Assembly: GCA_037143735.1 (NCBI GenBank)
Contig: JBAWYD010000149.1
Location: 1 to 5,031 of the forward strand
Direction: 5' to 3'
Length of the DNA stretch: 5,031 nt
Source of the DNA: JAPLJQ01 sp037143735
GTDB lineage: Bacteria; Desulfobacterota; Syntrophia; Syntrophales; UBA2185
Position numbers and translations under genes: made by a program. Positions 1 to 5,031 of the stretch are shown piece after piece (within the stretch, counting starts at the first letter, position 1; every line of letters begins with the position of its first letter). Under the pieces are notes generated by a model. That model worked only from the letters and a program-made list of their open reading frames with translations. It searched no databases and was not told the DNA's origin.

Positions 1-16
1 AGTAAGGTAAAAGAAC

Positions 17-1030
17 ATGTTCAGCGCCCATCTGATCAATGATCCCTTCGGTGACCCCGGGGTCTATGTTGAATTTAAGTATCGCCGCTCGGCTCTGCTT
101 TTTGATTTAGGCGATATTCATCGTTTAAACCCGAGGGAACTTCTCAAGATCAATCACATTTTTATTTCTCATACCCACATGGATCATTTCATCGGATTTG
201 ACCATCTGTTGAGGGTATGCCTTGGCCGTGACCTGCACATATCCCTTTTTGGCCCTCCCGGCTTCCATCAACAGTTGGAAAGCAAGATCAGCGCCTATAC
301 CTGGAATCTTGTAGAGAATTACACGAATGATTTTGCTCTTCACGTGACGGAACTTCATCCGGACAGGAAACTCGTGCGGCACTACCATTGCCGGACCGCC
401 TTCAGGCCTGAGATTGAGGATGAGACAGAGGGATTTAACGGCACCCTTGTCGAGGGGAATTTTTTTTCGGTGAAAGGGACGTTCCTTGATCATAAAATTC
501 CTTGTCTTGCCTATCGGTTTGAAGAGAAAAGCCGTGTCAATATTAAAAAAAATGCCTTGGAGGAAATGGGGCTTCCCGTAGGCGCCTGGCTGGTTGAGTT
601 AAAGGATCGTATTTTGAATGGTGATCCCGATGACACTCCCATCAGGGTGTGGTGCAAGAAACAGGCGCCGGGAGCCGGGGAACGGATTATCCCGTTAGGA
701 GAATTGAAAGAAACGGTTGTCAAAATAACACCGGGACAAATAATTACCTATGTCACGGATGTCATCTACAACGAAGAAAATGCCGGAAAGATTATCGAGC
801 TGGCCGATGCGTCCGATCTTCTGTTTATCGAAGCAACCTTCCTGCACGAAGACGCCGAAAAAGCCGCTCATAAATACCACCTCACGGCCTATCAGGCGGG
901 TGATCTGGCACGGAGGGCGGGTGCAAAAAGAATGGTTCTGTTCCATTTTTCACCCAAGTATAAAGGTCGCGGGGATCTCTTGGTCGATGAGGCGACGAGG
1001 GTCTTCAACGGTCAGATTCTCTTGATCTGA
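17..1030 (+). CDS. Ribonuclease Z-like metallo-beta-lactamase-fold hydrolase
   Basis: Predicted cytoplasmic zinc-dependent phosphodiesterase of the RNase Z/ElaC group, whose typical members cleave the 3' trailer of tRNA precursors. Visible signatures, in order: the metal-binding HTHMDH at residues 52-57, FGPPGF at 78-83 (like the GPPG stretch of RNase Z), DHKIPCLAYRF at 158-168 (third His plus the IPxxxY segment), YVTD at 245-248 (metal-bridging Asp), EATF at 272-275, HLT at 288-290 and LFHFSPKY at 308-315 (last His). All expected metal ligands are present and the 337 aa length fits bacterial RNase Z. The N-terminus is unusual: it lacks the GTGSA-type opening of canonical enzymes, and the usual GDT is VTD. 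The protein may therefore process another substrate. The ATG at 17 is preceded by AAGGT at 4-8 with 8-nt spacing. The 3' end overlaps the convergent NusG-like gene by 19 bp. The hydrolase fold and active site are secure; true tRNase Z activity is not. Confidence 0.85.
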   Translation: MFSAHLINDPFGDPGVYVEFKYRRSALLFDLGDIHRLNPRELLKINHIFISHTHMDHFIGFDHLLRVCLGRDLHISLFGPPGFHQQLESKISAYTWNLVENYTNDFALHVTELHPDRKLVRHYHCRTAFRPEIEDETEGFNGTLVEGNFFSVKGTFLDHKIPCLAYRFEEKSRVNIKKNALEEMGLPVGAWLVELKDRILNGDPDDTPIRVWCKKQAPGAGERIIPLGELKETVVKITPGQIITYVTDVIYNEENAGKIIELADASDLLFIEATFLHEDAEKAAHKYHLTAYQAGDLARRAGAKRMVLFHFSPKYKGRGDLLVDEATRVFNGQILLI

Positions 1031-1515
1031 AACCCTTCCAGCTTGATGGCGACCGCTCTCTGAAGAAGGTCGATGGATATGACAAAAAGTTCTTTCTCGT
1101 AATCGGTGCTGATCATAACCCCTTCGACGCCCTTGAACGGACCGTCCGTAATGAGAGCCGGTTCACCGATCCTCGGGTACTGAAACTGCTGAATTTCCAC
1201 CTTTGACCGTACAAGACGCTGGATAACTTCGATCTTCGCATCCGGAATGGGAATAGGTTCTACCCCCCCCGGTTTCCCGAGAATCCTGACGACTCCGAAG
1301 GTCTTCAGGACACCCAGTTGCGTCTCGTTGTCCAGGGAGAGAAGTTCCACAAAGAGATAACCCGGAAACATGGGAATCATGATTTTCTTTCGACGGTCTT
1401 TTCGCTTGCTCCATACCTCGATCTTCGGTAAAAAGACCTGAAACGATTTCAGGACAAGGCCGGCATAAACCCTGTCTTCGTGACGGCTGCGAGTATGAAC
1501 GGCGTACCATGGCAT
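1012..1515 (-). CDS. NusG-family transcription elongation factor paralog (NusG/RfaH/UpxY-like)
   Basis: Predicted RNA-polymerase-bound elongation or antitermination factor of 167 aa. The NGN domain occupies about residues 1-105: WYAVHTRSRHEDRV at 3-16, FLPK at 28-31, MFPGYLFVEL at 49-58 and GVVRILG at 74-80, all hallmark NusG-fold segments. A C-terminal KOW domain follows, with RIGEPALITDGPFKGVEG at about 115-132. The gene lies alone with no secE, rplK or rplA beside it, so it is more likely a specialised paralog (RfaH, LoaP or UpxY type) than housekeeping NusG. I chose the ATG at 1515 because GAAGGGA at 1528-1522 lies 6 nt upstream and homology begins directly with MPWYAVH. A longer TTG-started version from 1581 would include the promoter region. 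A run of eight G (coding strand) lies inside the gene. Its regulatory target is not evident: the downstream neighbour is on the opposite strand, so it does not head an operon here. Confidence 0.87.
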   Translation of the reverse strand: MPWYAVHTRSRHEDRVYAGLVLKSFQVFLPKIEVWSKRKDRRKKIMIPMFPGYLFVELLSLDNETQLGVLKTFGVVRILGKPGGVEPIPIPDAKIEVIQRLVRSKVEIQQFQYPRIGEPALITDGPFKGVEGVMISTDYEKELFVISIDLLQRAVAIKLEGFQIKRI

Positions 1516-1521
1516 GATAGT

Positions 1522-1528
1522 TCCCTTC
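1522..1528 (-). promoter_or_regulatory. Ribosome binding site deciding the NusG-like start
   Basis: Read on the minus strand this is GAAGGGA, 6 nt before the ATG at 1515. It is a strong Shine-Dalgarno match and supports the 167-aa form over the 189-aa TTG-started form. Confidence 0.7.
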
Positions 1529-1554
1529 TCATGATCATTACTAAAGGTGGTTAC

Positions 1555-1581
1555 CTTATAATAGCTCATTTGTTTTTTCAA
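1555..1581 (-). promoter_or_regulatory. Candidate sigma-70-type promoter for the NusG-like gene
   Basis: On the minus strand TTGAAA (1581-1576) is followed after 15 nt by TATAAG (1560-1555); TATTAT (1563-1558) is an alternative, overlapping -10. The 15-nt spacer is shorter than ideal. A start near 1547 would give a leader of roughly 30 nt that includes the ribosome binding site. Between promoter and ribosome binding site lie a small inverted repeat, AAGGT-4-ACCTT (1544-1557), and the palindrome ATGATCAT (1531-1538). Either could be an operator, but both are short. Confidence 0.35.
1557..1562 (+). promoter_or_regulatory. Candidate -10 element for the FAD-dependent dehydrogenase gene
   Basis: A perfect TATAAT sits 32 bp before the chosen ATG, implying a leader of about 25 nt. 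The region 17-18 bp upstream (around 1533-1539, ATCATT) matches the -35 consensus poorly, so an activator may be needed or the match may be fortuitous. It lies within the same AT-rich stretch that forms the -10 of the divergent NusG-like gene. Confidence 0.35.
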
Positions 1582-1582
1582 T

Positions 1583-1587
1583 GGTGA
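1583..1587 (+). promoter_or_regulatory. Ribosome binding site choosing the ATG at 1595
   Basis: GGTGA lies 7 nt before the ATG at 1595 but only 1 nt before the in-frame GTG at 1589. Nothing resembling a Shine-Dalgarno sequence precedes that GTG (the upstream stretch is T-rich), so the ATG is preferred. Confidence 0.5.
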
Positions 1588-1594
1588 AGTGACG

Positions 1595-3184
1595 ATGAAA
1601 TTACGTATTTCAGGTATTGTGATTCATCCCGGCGAGGGGGAAGAGGTTTTGACGTCGAAGATCGCCCTGATCCTTGACATTTCTACGAAATCCATTTCGT
1701 CATTGACTGTCGTCAGAAAATCCGTTGACGCCCGAAGAAGAAAACCGCCAAGATTTATCTATGTGGTTGATATATCATTACATGATGACGTTTATCCGAC
1801 AGTTCAGACCTGTAAAGGAATCAGAATTGAGGCAATTCCGGAGGAAAAGCGGCCGCCGTGTCCGGTGGTAATCACTAAACCGCAGAAGCGGCCTGTCATC
1901 GTCGGAAGCGGTCCTGCCGGTCTGTTTGCGGCCTTGATCCTGGTTGAGAGAGGCGTTTCCCCCCTTCTTCTGGAAAGGGGCAGAGCCATACCCGAGCGCA
2001 TTGCGGATGTCAGAACCTTCTGGGAGAAAGGCGTCCTGAATCCTGAAAGTCATGTTTATTTCGGCGAAGGCGGGGCGGGTACATTTTCTGACGGAAAGCT
2101 TACGAGCAGGGCCAAAAATCCCTATACGGCATGGGTCAAAGAAACCTTCGTTGATATGGGAGCACCGTCTGAAATCTTGACGGATGCTAAACCTCACATC
2201 GGGACAGACCGCCTCAGGGATGTAGTGATCAACCTCAGAAGGACGCTTGCGGAGCGGGGATGCGAAATCAGGTTTCAGTCCAGGGCGTCCGATTTTCTGG
2301 TTTCTCACGGCAGGGTGGAGGGTGTCGTTGTCAACGGGAATGAAGAAATCAGGACTAACCACCTGATCATGGCTCCGGGGCAGAGTGCCGATGATACCTA
2401 CAAAAAACTACATGACCGTGGCGTTTGCCTTGTGCCGAAGCCCTTCGCCATTGGTCTGCGCGTGGAGCACCCGCAGGCGTTGATCAATGCCATTCAGTAC
2501 GGCAGGTGGCATGATCATCCGGAGTTGCCTGCTGCAGAATATTTTCTGACGGCAAAACTGACCGGCCTGAAGAGATCCGTCTATACATTCTGCATGTGTC
2601 CCGGCGGCAGTGTTATCGGGTGCAGTCCGGAAAAAGGGGTTGTGGTGATAAACGGCATGAGCAATTATCGGAGGGATGGCGCATATGCCAACAGCGCCGT
2701 GGTCGTTAATGTTCATCCTGATGATTTCGAAGGGGCCCAAGGCCATCCCCTCGGCGGACTTATATTTCGGAGGAGGTGGGAAGAAAAGGCCTTCATTCTC
2801 GGGGGGGGAAACTATCATGCCCCGGCACAGCGCCTGGTCGATTTTATGAAGGATCAGAAAAGCGCTCTCCCCGGAGCAACCACCTTTTCTCCCGGCGTAA
2901 AGATAGCATCTATGCATGAGACGCTTCCCGGTTTTGTGGTTGATGCGCTCTTGCAGGGATTTCTTCAGTTTGAAGGTCAAATGCGGGGGTTTATCACAGC
3001 AGAGGCCACCCTGATCGGCGTTGAGACCAGGACATCATCGCCGGTGAGAATATTGAGAAATCCGGATGGTCAGAGCGTGAACGTATCCGGGCTTTATCCC
3101 TGCGGCGAAGGGGCAGGTTATGCAGGCGGGATTGTCAGTTCCGCCCTGGATGGGATCAGGATTGCGGAGAGCCTTGCAACATAA
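1595..3184 (+). CDS. COG2509-type FAD-dependent dehydrogenase
   Basis: Predicted cytoplasmic flavoprotein oxidoreductase; the family's substrate is, to my knowledge, not established. Numbered from the GTG at 1589 (two residues earlier), the first roughly 100 residues form a separate N-terminal domain. A Rossmann FAD-binding motif follows: VIVGSGPAG at 103-111, with the acidic residue E129 ending the beta-alpha-beta unit (LLLERG). Further family-typical blocks are YFGEGGAGTFSDGKLTSR at 157-174, MAPGQSADDTY at 261-271, a Cys pair in FCMCPGG at 334-340, and GLYPCGEGAGYAGG at 501-514, which would contact the flavin near the C-terminus. There is no signal peptide or membrane segment. The length of about 530 aa is normal for the group, and the frame is intact despite a run of eight G at 2801-2808. 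The ATG is favoured over the GTG by ribosome binding site spacing. It appears to be a single-gene unit, with its own candidate promoter and a hairpin at the stop codon. Family assignment is firm, function is not. Confidence 0.88.
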   Translation: MKLRISGIVIHPGEGEEVLTSKIALILDISTKSISSLTVVRKSVDARRRKPPRFIYVVDISLHDDVYPTVQTCKGIRIEAIPEEKRPPCPVVITKPQKRPVIVGSGPAGLFAALILVERGVSPLLLERGRAIPERIADVRTFWEKGVLNPESHVYFGEGGAGTFSDGKLTSRAKNPYTAWVKETFVDMGAPSEILTDAKPHIGTDRLRDVVINLRRTLAERGCEIRFQSRASDFLVSHGRVEGVVVNGNEEIRTNHLIMAPGQSADDTYKKLHDRGVCLVPKPFAIGLRVEHPQALINAIQYGRWHDHPELPAAEYFLTAKLTGLKRSVYTFCMCPGGSVIGCSPEKGVVVINGMSNYRRDGAYANSAVVVNVHPDDFEGAQGHPLGGLIFRRRWEEKAFILGGGNYHAPAQRLVDFMKDQKSALPGATTFSPGVKIASMHETLPGFVVDALLQGFLQFEGQMRGFITAEATLIGVETRTSSPVRILRNPDGQSVNVSGLYPCGEGAGYAGGIVSSALDGIRIAESLAT

Positions 3185-3212
3185 AAAAGTGGGGACACTT
3201 CCCATATTTTTT
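3183..3212. terminator. Possible bidirectional Rho-independent terminator
   Basis: A six-A tract (3183-3188) and GTGGG can pair across a 7-nt loop with CCCAT and a six-T tract (3207-3212). GTGGG/CCCAT includes one G-T wobble, then there is one A-A mismatch, then five A-T pairs. The T tract on each strand would follow the GC core, so the hairpin could stop transcription from both the dehydrogenase gene (whose TAA it overlaps) and the convergent HD-GYP gene. The GC core is only three G-C pairs plus one A-T pair. A competing local fold, AAGTG-GGGA-CACTT (3187-3200), exists and would disrupt it. Confidence 0.45.
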
Positions 3213-3276
3213 CCCGAGTCGGAGGGGTTCAAAGTACCGTTTGAGGGCCAGGGGCAACATAACCCTGTCCCCTTTT
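3185..3276. repeat. Inverted pair of GGGGACA-type intergenic repeats (REP-like)
   Basis: AAAAGTGGGGACA at 3185-3197 is matched in opposite orientation by TGTCCCCTTTT at 3266-3276 (reverse complement AAAAGGGGACA, two bases shorter). Each arm lies in its own small hairpin: AAGTG-GGGA-CACTT on the left. On the right, read on the minus strand, GGGGACA pairs with TGT and CCCC around a two-base bulge. Together they fill the gap between two convergent genes, a typical REP/BIME position. From memory, repeats of this type occur near RAYT (Y1_Tnp) transposases in deltaproteobacterial genomes; no transposase lies in this window. Confidence 0.45.
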
Positions 3277-3278
3277 CC

Positions 3279-4751
3279 CTATGATACCTTCAGATGGAAA
3301 CCTCTGTCACGAAACAATCGCAGGCAGGCATCTACGACCGCAGTATCATAAAGCGTTCCCCTGTTCTTCTCGATTTCCTCCAAAGCGGCGGCAATTCCCA
3401 GACCCGCACGATAAGGCCGGTGAGATGCCATGGACTCCACGACGTCGGCTACGGCGAGGATACGGGCCTCCATCAGAATGTCATCCCCTTTCAGGTTTCT
3501 TGGATAACCCGAACCATTCATCCGTTCATGATGCTGGTAAACAATCTCTGCCAGGGGCCAGGGGGATTCCACATCCTTGAGAATCTCATATCCAGTCCGG
3601 GAGTGTTCTTTGATCAGGGAAAACTCGATCTCATTCAGCTTTGTGGGCTTGTACAATATTTCCGCAGGTATCGATAGCTTTCCGATGTCATGGATGGAAC
3701 CGGCCACACGGATGCCGTCTATTTGATCCTGCGAAAGCCCCATCTCGGCGCCAATGGCCAGGGCAAGGTCGGCAGACCGGCTTTGATGACCGGCGGTATA
3801 GGGATCTCTTGTTTCGACAGCGGACACCATGACCTGGATGGTGGCTCTGACCGCTTTTCTGAGGCTGTCCAGAGCATTTTGAAGCTTTTCCTCCGCCTGC
3901 TTGCGCTTGGTGATATCGACAAAGATGCAGGCGAACTGGTTGGGGGCGGGCCGGAAGGCCGTCACCTCGAAATGTTTCTTCAGTTCGGCGGCGTAGTTCT
4001 CGAAAAAGGCCGGTTCGCCGGTGAGCGCCACCTTGCCGTATCTCTCTATCCAGCGCCGTTCGGTGCCAGGCAGCACCTCCAGAACGGTACGGCCCACGAT
4101 TTCTTCGGCTTTCAGGCAGGTGATGCGTTCGAAGGCGGGATTAACGGCCAAAAAGCGATAATCATTCGGGCGACCCTCCTCGTCGCAGAGAATGTCGTGC
4201 AGGGCGAAGCCGTCCAGCATCTCATGGAACAGCATCTCGTACTTCTCCTCCGCCCGCTTACGCTCGGTGATGTCGCGCCAGACACAGTGGTAGACAGGGT
4301 TCCCCATGATCTCAATGATCTGCGACGTCACGTGGACATTTCTGATTTCACCCTGTCGGGTGCGCTGCCGGGTTTCAAAATCAGCACGTCCTTCATGGAT
4401 GACTTGCATAATGCGCTGCCGGGTTTCTTCAATTGTTTCAGTGGCTTCCAGATCGAAGATGCTCAAGCCGGAAAATTCCTCGCGTGAGTATCCGAGTTGT
4501 CGGTGAGCGGTTTCGTTGAACTCCAGGGGCCTCGCAGTAGCCGGGTCGATAATCAGGATGCCATCGGGCGAATGCTCGAACAACATGCGGTAGCGAGTTT
4601 CAGCGTCGCGCAGGGCGGCTGTCCTTTCCTGCACAGTTTTCTCGAGGGAATTCCTCTCCTCTCGCAGGTCGTCTTCCGCTTTCTTTATCCGGAGGGCAAC
4701 CTTGACCTGTGAAACCAGTTCATACTCGTCAATCGGCAGTATTTTGTGCAT
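3279..4751 (-). CDS. PAS-PAS-HD-GYP protein, predicted cyclic-di-GMP phosphodiesterase, with a receiver-domain remnant
   Basis: Predicted cytoplasmic signalling enzyme of 490 aa that would hydrolyse cyclic di-GMP. Residues 1-22 (PIDEYELVSQVKVALRIKK) resemble the last helix of a response-regulator receiver domain; a probable coiled coil follows (about 23-50). PAS 1 is about 50-165 and ends in the linker DITERKRAEEK; PAS 2 is about 168-285 and ends in DITKRKQAEEK. The HD-GYP domain covers about 295-490 with its expected ligands: E313, H322, HDIGK at 354-358, H383, HHER at 407-410, GSGYP at 413-417 and D436. The usual DGxGYP is NGSGYP here, a variant I believe occurs in active-looking relatives. 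There are no membrane segments. The ATG at 4751 has GAGG 4 nt upstream and an in-frame TGA at 4760-4758, so the protein cannot extend further. It lies 23 bp behind a gas vesicle gene on the same strand and is probably co-transcribed. What the PAS domains sense is unknown. Confidence 0.88.
   Translation of the reverse strand: MHKILPIDEYELVSQVKVALRIKKAEDDLREERNSLEKTVQERTAALRDAETRYRMLFEHSPDGILIIDPATARPLEFNETAHRQLGYSREEFSGLSIFDLEATETIEETRQRIMQVIHEGRADFETRQRTRQGEIRNVHVTSQIIEIMGNPVYHCVWRDITERKRAEEKYEMLFHEMLDGFALHDILCDEEGRPNDYRFLAVNPAFERITCLKAEEIVGRTVLEVLPGTERRWIERYGKVALTGEPAFFENYAAELKKHFEVTAFRPAPNQFACIFVDITKRKQAEEKLQNALDSLRKAVRATIQVMVSAVETRDPYTAGHQSRSADLALAIGAEMGLSQDQIDGIRVAGSIHDIGKLSIPAEILYKPTKLNEIEFSLIKEHSRTGYEILKDVESPWPLAEIVYQHHERMNGSGYPRNLKGDDILMEARILAVADVVESMASHRPYRAGLGIAAALEEIEKNRGTLYDTAVVDACLRLFRDRGFHLKVS
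3886..4275 (-). repeat. Duplicated PAS-linker sequence inside the HD-GYP gene
   Basis: The 33-bp stretches at 3886-3918 and 4243-4275 match at 28 of 33 positions, 357 bp (119 codons) apart and in the same phase. They encode the DITxRKxAEEK linker after each PAS domain. This indicates a modular two-PAS arrangement; PAS linkers are commonly conserved in this way, so recent duplication is not required. Confidence 0.6.
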
Positions 4752-4755
4752 AAAA

Positions 4756-4759
4756 CCTC
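4756..4759 (-). promoter_or_regulatory. Ribosome binding site of the HD-GYP gene
   Basis: GAGG on the minus strand lies 4 nt before the ATG at 4751, slightly close. It overlaps the in-frame TGA at 4760-4758, which fixes the N-terminus of the HD-GYP protein. It lies entirely within the 23-bp gap behind the gas vesicle gene, and no promoter-like sequence fits in that gap. Confidence 0.5.
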
Positions 4760-4774
4760 ACATTAACGATATGG

Positions 4775-5031
4775 TCATTTTGCCCCGGCGGCCAGGGAGG
4801 TTTCGATCCGGGCGAGGCGTTCTTCGAGCCTGTCCATCGCCTCCGGCAGGGCCTGCTGCTTCTTGGCCCCGGAGCAGAAGGCGGGGTTGTTCACCCACCA
4901 GTCCATACCCATCTCCTTGGCCTTATCGACGGAGCAGATGACGAGACGGATCTGGATCGTCAGCAACTCGACGTCCACCAGGTTGATCCGGATATCGCCG
5001 GCGATCACAATCCCCTTGTCCAGGATCCTTT
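4775..5031 (-). CDS. gvpJ: Gas vesicle protein, GvpA/GvpJ family (GvpJ-like), 5' end outside window
   Basis: The last 84 residues are visible. The reading frame stays open to the right edge, so the true start lies beyond 5031; the GTG at 5008 is an internal codon in the middle of the conserved domain. The visible sequence begins with RILDKGIVIAGDIRINLV and continues DVELLTIQIRLVICSVDK and AKEMGMDWW. This is the amphipathic helix-strand-strand-helix core of GvpA-type proteins, in the form I associate with GvpJ (notably AGD after the first strand and the KAKExGMDWW end). The C-terminal tail (about the last 25 residues, LPEAMDRLEERLARIETS) looks like a charged coiled coil, longer than in the main shell protein GvpA. 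GvpJ-type proteins are minor components of gas-vesicle assembly. The rest of a gvp cluster is expected to the right. The HD-GYP gene follows after 23 bp. The family is firm; the J letter (versus an A2, S or M type) is moderately sure. Confidence 0.87.
   Translation of the reverse strand, partial: RILDKGIVIAGDIRINLVDVELLTIQIRLVICSVDKAKEMGMDWWVNNPAFCSGAKKQQALPEAMDRLEERLARIETSLAAGAK

Noticed and set aside
1516..1581. Extended N-terminus of the NusG-like protein from a TTG at 1581
   Set aside because: The extra 22 residues have no NusG similarity, the DNA looks like a promoter plus leader, and a strong ribosome binding site directly precedes the internal ATG.
1581..1592. Four-codon frame ATG-GTG-AAG-TGA whose stop overlaps the alternative GTG start of the dehydrogenase
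   Set aside because: It could be a translational coupling device, but it has no ribosome binding site of its own and its bases serve better as the Shine-Dalgarno sequence for the ATG at 1595.
1778..2980. Two leftward open frames of about 190 codons each (1778-2362 and 2408-2980)
   Set aside because: Both are antisense to the dehydrogenase gene, without recognisable motifs.
3250..3276. Hairpin just after the HD-GYP stop codon considered as its terminator
   Set aside because: On the minus strand the stem ends in CCCCTGG with no T tract, so it is better explained as part of the REP-like pair; the hairpin at 3183-3212 is the better terminator candidate.
3501..3534. Possible loss of HD-GYP activity because DGxGYP reads NGSGYP
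   Set aside because: The metal-binding HD, His and Asp residues are all present, and the Asn variant appears, from memory, in many otherwise intact relatives.
3690..4487. Rightward open frame of 265 codons
   Set aside because: It lies antisense to the HD-GYP gene, whose domains and motifs are unmistakable, and its translation resembles no family I recognise. GC-rich coding DNA often leaves such open antisense frames.
1..5031. tRNA, rRNA, CRISPR array, riboswitch or intact insertion sequence
   Set aside because: Nothing of these kinds was recognised. Nearly all of the window is protein coding, and the only noncoding stretches are 16, 79, 94 and 23 bp long.

Overview
The window holds four whole or nearly whole protein genes plus the 3' part of a fifth. 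The GC level is mid-range (about 50% on the left, rising on the right). The protein families suggest an anaerobic deltaproteobacterium (Desulfobacterota, perhaps Syntrophales-like): an atypical RNase Z-like hydrolase, a COG2509 flavoprotein, a stand-alone NusG paralog, a PAS/HD-GYP signalling protein and GGGGACA-type intergenic repeats. This placement is an inference from recalled family distribution, not from any marker gene.

Left part (1-1594). A metallo-beta-lactamase-fold hydrolase related to ribonuclease Z runs rightward. It meets a NusG-family elongation-factor paralog tail to tail. The two reading frames overlap by 19 bp, and the overlap is itself an inverted repeat containing both stop codons. 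The NusG paralog is divergent from the next gene, and their short shared control region (about 80 bp) carries two candidate promoters that overlap on the same AT-rich core.

Middle (1595-3278). A COG2509 FAD-dependent dehydrogenase of unknown substrate runs rightward. A possible bidirectional terminator overlaps its stop codon. The 94-bp gap after it carries two oppositely oriented copies of a GGGGACA-type repeat, which separates this gene from the convergent right-hand operon.

Right part (3279-5031, leftward). A GvpJ-like gas vesicle protein, cut by the window edge, is followed after 23 bp by a PAS-PAS-HD-GYP protein. Co-transcription is likely, which puts a predicted cyclic-di-GMP phosphodiesterase at the 3' end of a gas vesicle gene cluster. 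The HD-GYP protein begins with what looks like the last helix of a receiver domain. It is therefore probably a shortened derivative of a response regulator, now placed under gas vesicle transcription. The link between buoyancy genes and cyclic-di-GMP turnover is the most interesting aspect of the window. It is a hypothesis from gene order.
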